From contig UROR01000018.1 of the NCBI GenBank assembly GCA_900549535.1, positions 1-25,441 on the forward strand: a DNA stretch of 25,441 nt, written 5' to 3'. The stretch comes from an uncultured Collinsella sp. Lineage in GTDB: Bacteria > Actinomycetota > Coriobacteriia > Coriobacteriales > Coriobacteriaceae. Shown piece after piece: positions 22,491-25,441 of this stretch. The position numbers and the translations under genes are program-made. How positions within the stretch are numbered: position 1 is the stretch's first letter; each line of letters opens with the position of its first letter. The notes beneath the pieces were generated by a model that did not search any database, was not told the origin of the DNA, and saw nothing but the letters and a program-made list of their open reading frames with translations.

Positions 22491-23626
22491 TCTACCTGGA
22501 TAACGCGGCGACGACCATGCACAAGCCGCAGACGGTGATCGATGCCGTGACGCAGGCGATGTGCTCGCTCGGCAATGCCGGGCGTGGCGCCACGTCGGGT
22601 GCCCTCGATGCCGCTCGTACGATTCACGGTTGCCGTGCCAAGCTCGCGCGCCTTTTAGGTTGCCCGAGGGCGGACCATGTGTGCTTTACGCCCAACTCTA
22701 CGGCGGCGCTCAACACCGCCATCTGTGGCGTGGTGCGCCCCGGCGACCGCGTGGTCACGACGGTGCTCGAGCACAACTCCGTGCTGCGTCCGCTCAACCG
22801 CCTGACAGCAGAGCAGGGCGTGACCGTTGAACATGCGGGCTGCGACGCGAGCGGCGTGCTTGACTACGACGAACTCGAGCGGCTGGTCACGCCGGGCACG
22901 CGTGCCGTGGTGGTGACGCACGCCTCCAATGTGACCGGCAATGAGGTCGACATTGCGCGCGTGGCCGCCATGGCCCATGCGGCCGGCGCGCTGGTGATCG
23001 TCGATGCCTCACAGTCTGCCGGCACGGCGCATATCGATATGCGCGCCATGGGGCTCGACGTCGTGTGCTTTACCGGCCACAAGGGGCTCATGGGACCTCA
23101 AGGCACCGGCGGCCTGGCCGTGGCGGAGGGAATTGACATGGCACCGTGGGCCATGGGCGGCACCGGCGTGCACAGCTTCGATGCACTGCAGCCGCTTGAG
23201 TGGCCCACTCGCCTCGAGGCGGGCACGCTCAACGGCCACGGTATCGCGGGACTTTCCGCAGGTCTCGACTTTATCGAGGCACAAGGCGGGGTCGAGGCGA
23301 TTGCGGCGCATGAGCGCTCGCTTGCAGAGCGCTTCCTCGACGGCGTTCGCGAAATCCCCGGCATTGCGCTCTACGGTGCGTTTGACCAACCCACGCGCTC
23401 GGCGATCGTCTCACTCAACGTGGGTGATATCGATTCGGCCGAGATCTCGGACGCGCTCATGCAAGGGTGGGGGATTGCGACGCGCCCCGGCGCCCATTGC
23501 GCTCCGCTCATGCACCGCGCGCTCGGGACCGAGCGCCAGGGTGTCGTTCGCTTCTCGTTTGGGTATTTCAACACGGACGAGGAAGTCGACACCGCGATTG
23601 ACGCTTTGCGCGATTTAGCCTGCTAA
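22487..23626 (+). CDS. Cysteine desulfurase / selenocysteine lyase-like class V aminotransferase
   Basis: This 379-residue PLP enzyme starts MIYLDNAATTMHKP. It has the HxN segment VLEHNSVLRPL, the VTHASNVTGNEVDI block, the PLP-lysine in CFTGHKGLMGPQGTGGL and the catalytic cysteine in RPGAHCAPLMHRALGT. That RxGxHC context is the group II (SufS/CsdB) form, which includes enzymes active on selenocysteine. It probably releases sulfur or selenium for YedF, DUF3343 and SelD. GGGAGG lies 6 bases upstream and the start overlaps the previous stop. It is the last gene of the operon. A more precise name than desulfurase/selenocysteine lyase is not supported by sequence alone. Confidence 0.9.
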   Translation: MIYLDNAATTMHKPQTVIDAVTQAMCSLGNAGRGATSGALDAARTIHGCRAKLARLLGCPRADHVCFTPNSTAALNTAICGVVRPGDRVVTTVLEHNSVLRPLNRLTAEQGVTVEHAGCDASGVLDYDELERLVTPGTRAVVVTHASNVTGNEVDIARVAAMAHAAGALVIVDASQSAGTAHIDMRAMGLDVVCFTGHKGLMGPQGTGGLAVAEGIDMAPWAMGGTGVHSFDALQPLEWPTRLEAGTLNGHGIAGLSAGLDFIEAQGGVEAIAAHERSLAERFLDGVREIPGIALYGAFDQPTRSAIVSLNVGDIDSAEISDALMQGWGIATRPGAHCAPLMHRALGTERQGVVRFSFGYFNTDEEVDTAIDALRDLAC

Positions 23627-23649
23627 AGCTGCTAGAGCGTATATACTTG

Positions 23650-23679
23650 CGGGACGGGCCTTTTGCCCGTCCCGTTTTT
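23650..23679 (+). terminator. Terminator of the selenium operon
   Basis: A perfect 10-bp stem (CGGGACGGGC at 23650-23659, GCCCGTCCCG at 23665-23674) with a 5-base loop is followed by TTTTT. Confidence 0.93.
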
Positions 23680-23702
23680 GTTTCGACCCGAAAGGTGTGC
23701 CT

Positions 23703-25061
23703 ATGCCCTCATCTGCACCGCGCGGTCTGCGCTCCGACCATGTCGTTACCGTCGGCATCGCCCTGTTTTCGATGCTCTTTGGCGCCGGCAACCTCATCAT
23801 TCCGCCGTTGCTGGCGCTCCAGGCCGGCACGGCCACACCGCTTGCCATGGTTGGCTTTTTGATTGCCGCCATCGGCCTGCCCGTCATGGGCTTTATCGCC
23901 GTGGCGCTCGCCGGCACGGCGCGTGAGCTTGCCAGCCGCGTGCACCCCAAGTTTGGCGAGTTCTTTGTCGCGGCGGTGTATCTGGCCATTGGCCCGTGCC
24001 TGGCCATTCCGCGTACGAGTTCCACGGCCTTCGAGATGCTGGTGCCGCTGTTGCCCGAGGGCGTCTCGCTCGGCACGGCGCGTCTGGTGTTTGCCATTGG
24101 CTTCTTTGTCGTCGCGTTTGCGCTCACGCTGCGCCCGGGCGTCATCACGCGCGTGCTCGGCCGCATTACGGGCCCCGCGCTCATCGCCCTAATCGTATTG
24201 GTCGTGGGCGCCGCCGTGGTCTCGCCGCTGGGTCCCGCTGCCGCGCCGCAGGCTCCCTATGATGCCGGTGCCGCCGTTCAGGGCTTTTTGACCGGCTACC
24301 AGACCATGGACCTGCTCGCGTCGCTCGCCTTTGGCATCATCATCGCCGAGACCATTCACGAGCTGGGCGTGACCGACGACAAGCGCGTGGCCTTCGAGAT
24401 CTCGCGCTCCGGCGTGATCGCCGGCGTGCTCATGGCCATCATCTACTGCGGTCTGGCCCTTGCCGGTATGCAACTCGGCACTGTGATACCCGACGCCACC
24501 AACGGCGCTGCCATCCTTGCTCGCTCGGCCTCCATGCACTTTGGCCTTGCCGGCACGGTTGTGGTCTTTGCGATCTTTTTCCTCGCCTGCATGAACGTGT
24601 GCATCGGCCTCATCAGCTGCTGCTCGCGTTACTTCTGCGAGACGTATGTGGTCGAAGGGGGAGCGGAGGCGTCCGAGGAGGCTATGCGCCGTCCCTTTGC
24701 GGTTCTCGCCTTTGTGTTCGCGGCGTTTTCGTGCGTGCTTTCCAACGTGGGTCTCGACATGATCCTTATGTTCTCGGTGCCCATGCTCAACGCTTTGTAC
24801 CCCGTTGCCATTGTGCTGGTGCTTATGGGCCTGGTGCACGGCTTTTGCGACGCTCATCCGCAGGTGTGGGTCTGGGTCGGCGGCGTCGTTGCTGTGCAGA
24901 GTGTGATCACCTCAGTCCGCGATGCGTTCTTTGCGGGCACGTGGCTGCCGTTTGATGCGCTACCCCTGGCAGACATCGGTGCCGCGTGGGCGCCGGTCGC
25001 CGTAGTTGCCTTTGTGATCGGTCTGCTCCACAGCAAGTTTGTCGCACATTCGAGGAGCTAG
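23703..25061 (+). CDS. brnQ: Branched-chain amino acid transport system II carrier protein
   Basis: This 452-residue protein belongs to the LIVCS (BrnQ) family. It starts with LFSMLFGAGNLIIPPLLALQAG, the conserved first-helix segment, then has IGLPVMGFIAVALAG, AIGPCLAIPRTSSTAFEM and GYQTMDLLASLAFGIIIAETI. About 12 membrane helices are expected. Members import Leu, Ile and Val with Na+ or H+. ATG 23703 is preferred over GTG 23697 because GAAAGG lies 7 bases upstream. It stands between the selenium-operon terminator and the tRNA genes; a TATACT at 23642-23647 might be its -10, but that lies before the terminator. Confidence 0.92.
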   Translation: MPSSAPRGLRSDHVVTVGIALFSMLFGAGNLIIPPLLALQAGTATPLAMVGFLIAAIGLPVMGFIAVALAGTARELASRVHPKFGEFFVAAVYLAIGPCLAIPRTSSTAFEMLVPLLPEGVSLGTARLVFAIGFFVVAFALTLRPGVITRVLGRITGPALIALIVLVVGAAVVSPLGPAAAPQAPYDAGAAVQGFLTGYQTMDLLASLAFGIIIAETIHELGVTDDKRVAFEISRSGVIAGVLMAIIYCGLALAGMQLGTVIPDATNGAAILARSASMHFGLAGTVVVFAIFFLACMNVCIGLISCCSRYFCETYVVEGGAEASEEAMRRPFAVLAFVFAAFSCVLSNVGLDMILMFSVPMLNALYPVAIVLVLMGLVHGFCDAHPQVWVWVGGVVAVQSVITSVRDAFFAGTWLPFDALPLADIGAAWAPVAVVAFVIGLLHSKFVAHSRS

Positions 25062-25072
25062 GGTTTCTGCGC

Positions 25073-25101
25073 TTGCACAGGCGGGGAGTCTCCCCTATAA
25101 T
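25073..25101 (+). promoter_or_regulatory. Promoter of the tRNA-Pro/tRNA-Gly unit
   Basis: TTGCAC (25073-25078), a 17-base spacer and TATAAT (25096-25101) make a near-consensus sigma-A promoter. The spacer contains the palindrome GGGGAG-T-CTCCCC (25083-25095). Confidence 0.85.
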
Positions 25102-25152
25102 TTCCTTCGCTTTGGGACACGCAAGGTTTAGACCTTAGCTGCTCAACACCTT

Positions 25153-25229
25153 CGGGACGTGGCGCAGTTTGGTAGCGCGCCTGCTTTGGGAGCAGGATGT
25201 CGCAGGTTCAAATCCTGTCGTCCCGACCA
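25153..25229 (+). tRNA. tRNA-Pro (anticodon TGG)
   Basis: This 77-nt cloverleaf has acceptor arms CGGGACG and CGTCCCG and anticodon stem CCTGC/GCAGG. The anticodon TGG is at 25187-25189, the T-arm is GCAGG-TTCAAAT-CCTGT, and CCA is encoded (25227-25229). Confidence 0.95.
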
Positions 25230-25235
25230 TATCTT

Positions 25236-25309
25236 GCGGGCGTAGTTCAATGGTAGAACCCCAGCCTTCCAAGCTAATGATGCGGGTTCGATTCCCGTCG
25301 CCCGCTCCA
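25236..25309 (+). tRNA. tRNA-Gly (anticodon TCC)
   Basis: This 74-nt cloverleaf has acceptor arms GCGGGCG and CGCCCGC. Anticodon TCC is at 25268-25270, the T-arm is GCGGG-TTCGATT-CCCGT, and CCA is encoded. The anticodon stem reads CCAGC/GCTAA, so its two lowest pairs are C-A mismatches. It is 6 bases after tRNA-Pro and shares its promoter. Confidence 0.95.
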
Positions 25310-25320
25310 TAAGATAGACG

Positions 25321-25356
25321 AATGGCTCTGGTTCCTTTTGGGACCAGAGCCATTTT
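25321..25356 (+). terminator. Terminator of the tRNA unit
   Basis: A 15-bp stem (25321-25335 with 25340-25354, one T-G pair) has a TTTT loop and a short T-tail (25353-25356). Confidence 0.85.
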
Positions 25357-25403
25357 CGTAAGTGCACGGGGTGACGGGAATCGATGCCGCCCCACATCCC
25401 CTC

Positions 25404-25441
25404 TTAAGTTGCGGTGAAATACGGACTGTTTTTTGGCTTAT
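25404..25441 (+). repeat. Second copy of the AAGTTGCGGTGAAATA repeat, cut by the window end
   Basis: TAAGTTGCGGTGAAATA (25405-25421) then CGGACTGTTTTTTGG matches one arm and the start of the centre of the 8291-8361 element. The opposite arm would lie beyond the window. Confidence 0.85.

Noticed and set aside
25143..25397. Reverse-strand ORFs of 84-86 codons over the tRNA genes (with RATGIEPASL and RQDLNLRH)
   Set aside because: These are the well-known false proteins read antisense to tRNA genes; they cover both tRNAs and the promoter side and have no gene context.

Overview
The window reads as chromosomal DNA of a G+C-rich anaerobic actinobacterium, most likely a gut coriobacterium of the Collinsella type. 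This is inferred from the four-domain ribosomal protein S1, the RNase P RNA, the anaerobic iron-sulfur and selenium genes, the codon use and the small palindromic intergenic repeats. No sequence search was possible. Gene order is collinear and looks core-like. I see no transposase, integrase, phage gene or CRISPR array.

Layout. 1-402: 5' part of a HAD hydrolase (minus strand). 718-1884: rpsA. 2209-2570: RNase P RNA, followed by a cluster of palindromic repeats (2587-2878). 2990-4139: a YigZ-family protein and, convergent to it, a small C_GCAxxG_C_C protein. 4370-5633: an O-acetylhomoserine sulfhydrylase gene broken by an apparent 20-base loss. 5778-8282: MFS transporter, xanthine phosphoribosyltransferase and a short GGQ release-factor-like protein. 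8288-10840 (minus): ClC-type channel/antiporter and a diacylglycerol-kinase-family protein whose last codons come from a palindromic repeat.

11052-16466 is a molybdenum block: moeA and mogA (cofactor maturation), a terminator, then modABC (molybdate uptake) behind a promoter with two palindromes. ModB carries an unusual signal peptide plus a roughly 185-residue extracytoplasmic domain. 16896-23626 is a probable operon: two tandem double-cubane/2-hydroxyacyl-CoA dehydratase-type reductases, their ATP-dependent activase, then SelD (itself a selenoprotein, UGA at codon 17 with a bSECIS-like hairpin), YedF, a DUF3343 protein and a cysteine desulfurase/selenocysteine lyase-like enzyme. The last four supply and activate selenium. 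The first three form a low-potential reductase system. The operon ends at a strong terminator, followed by brnQ, tRNA-Pro(UGG) and tRNA-Gly(UCC).

The most interesting candidates are: (1) the roughly 330-nt structured leader before the first reductase gene, with a 22-codon ORF and two mutually exclusive hairpins around the ribosome binding site; (2) the link between tandem activatable reductases and selenium supply, next to molybdenum genes; (3) a family of about 95-100-nt palindromic elements found after rnpB and in both gaps flanking the second reductase gene; (4) the ModB ectodomain. All functional links are inferences from gene content and order.
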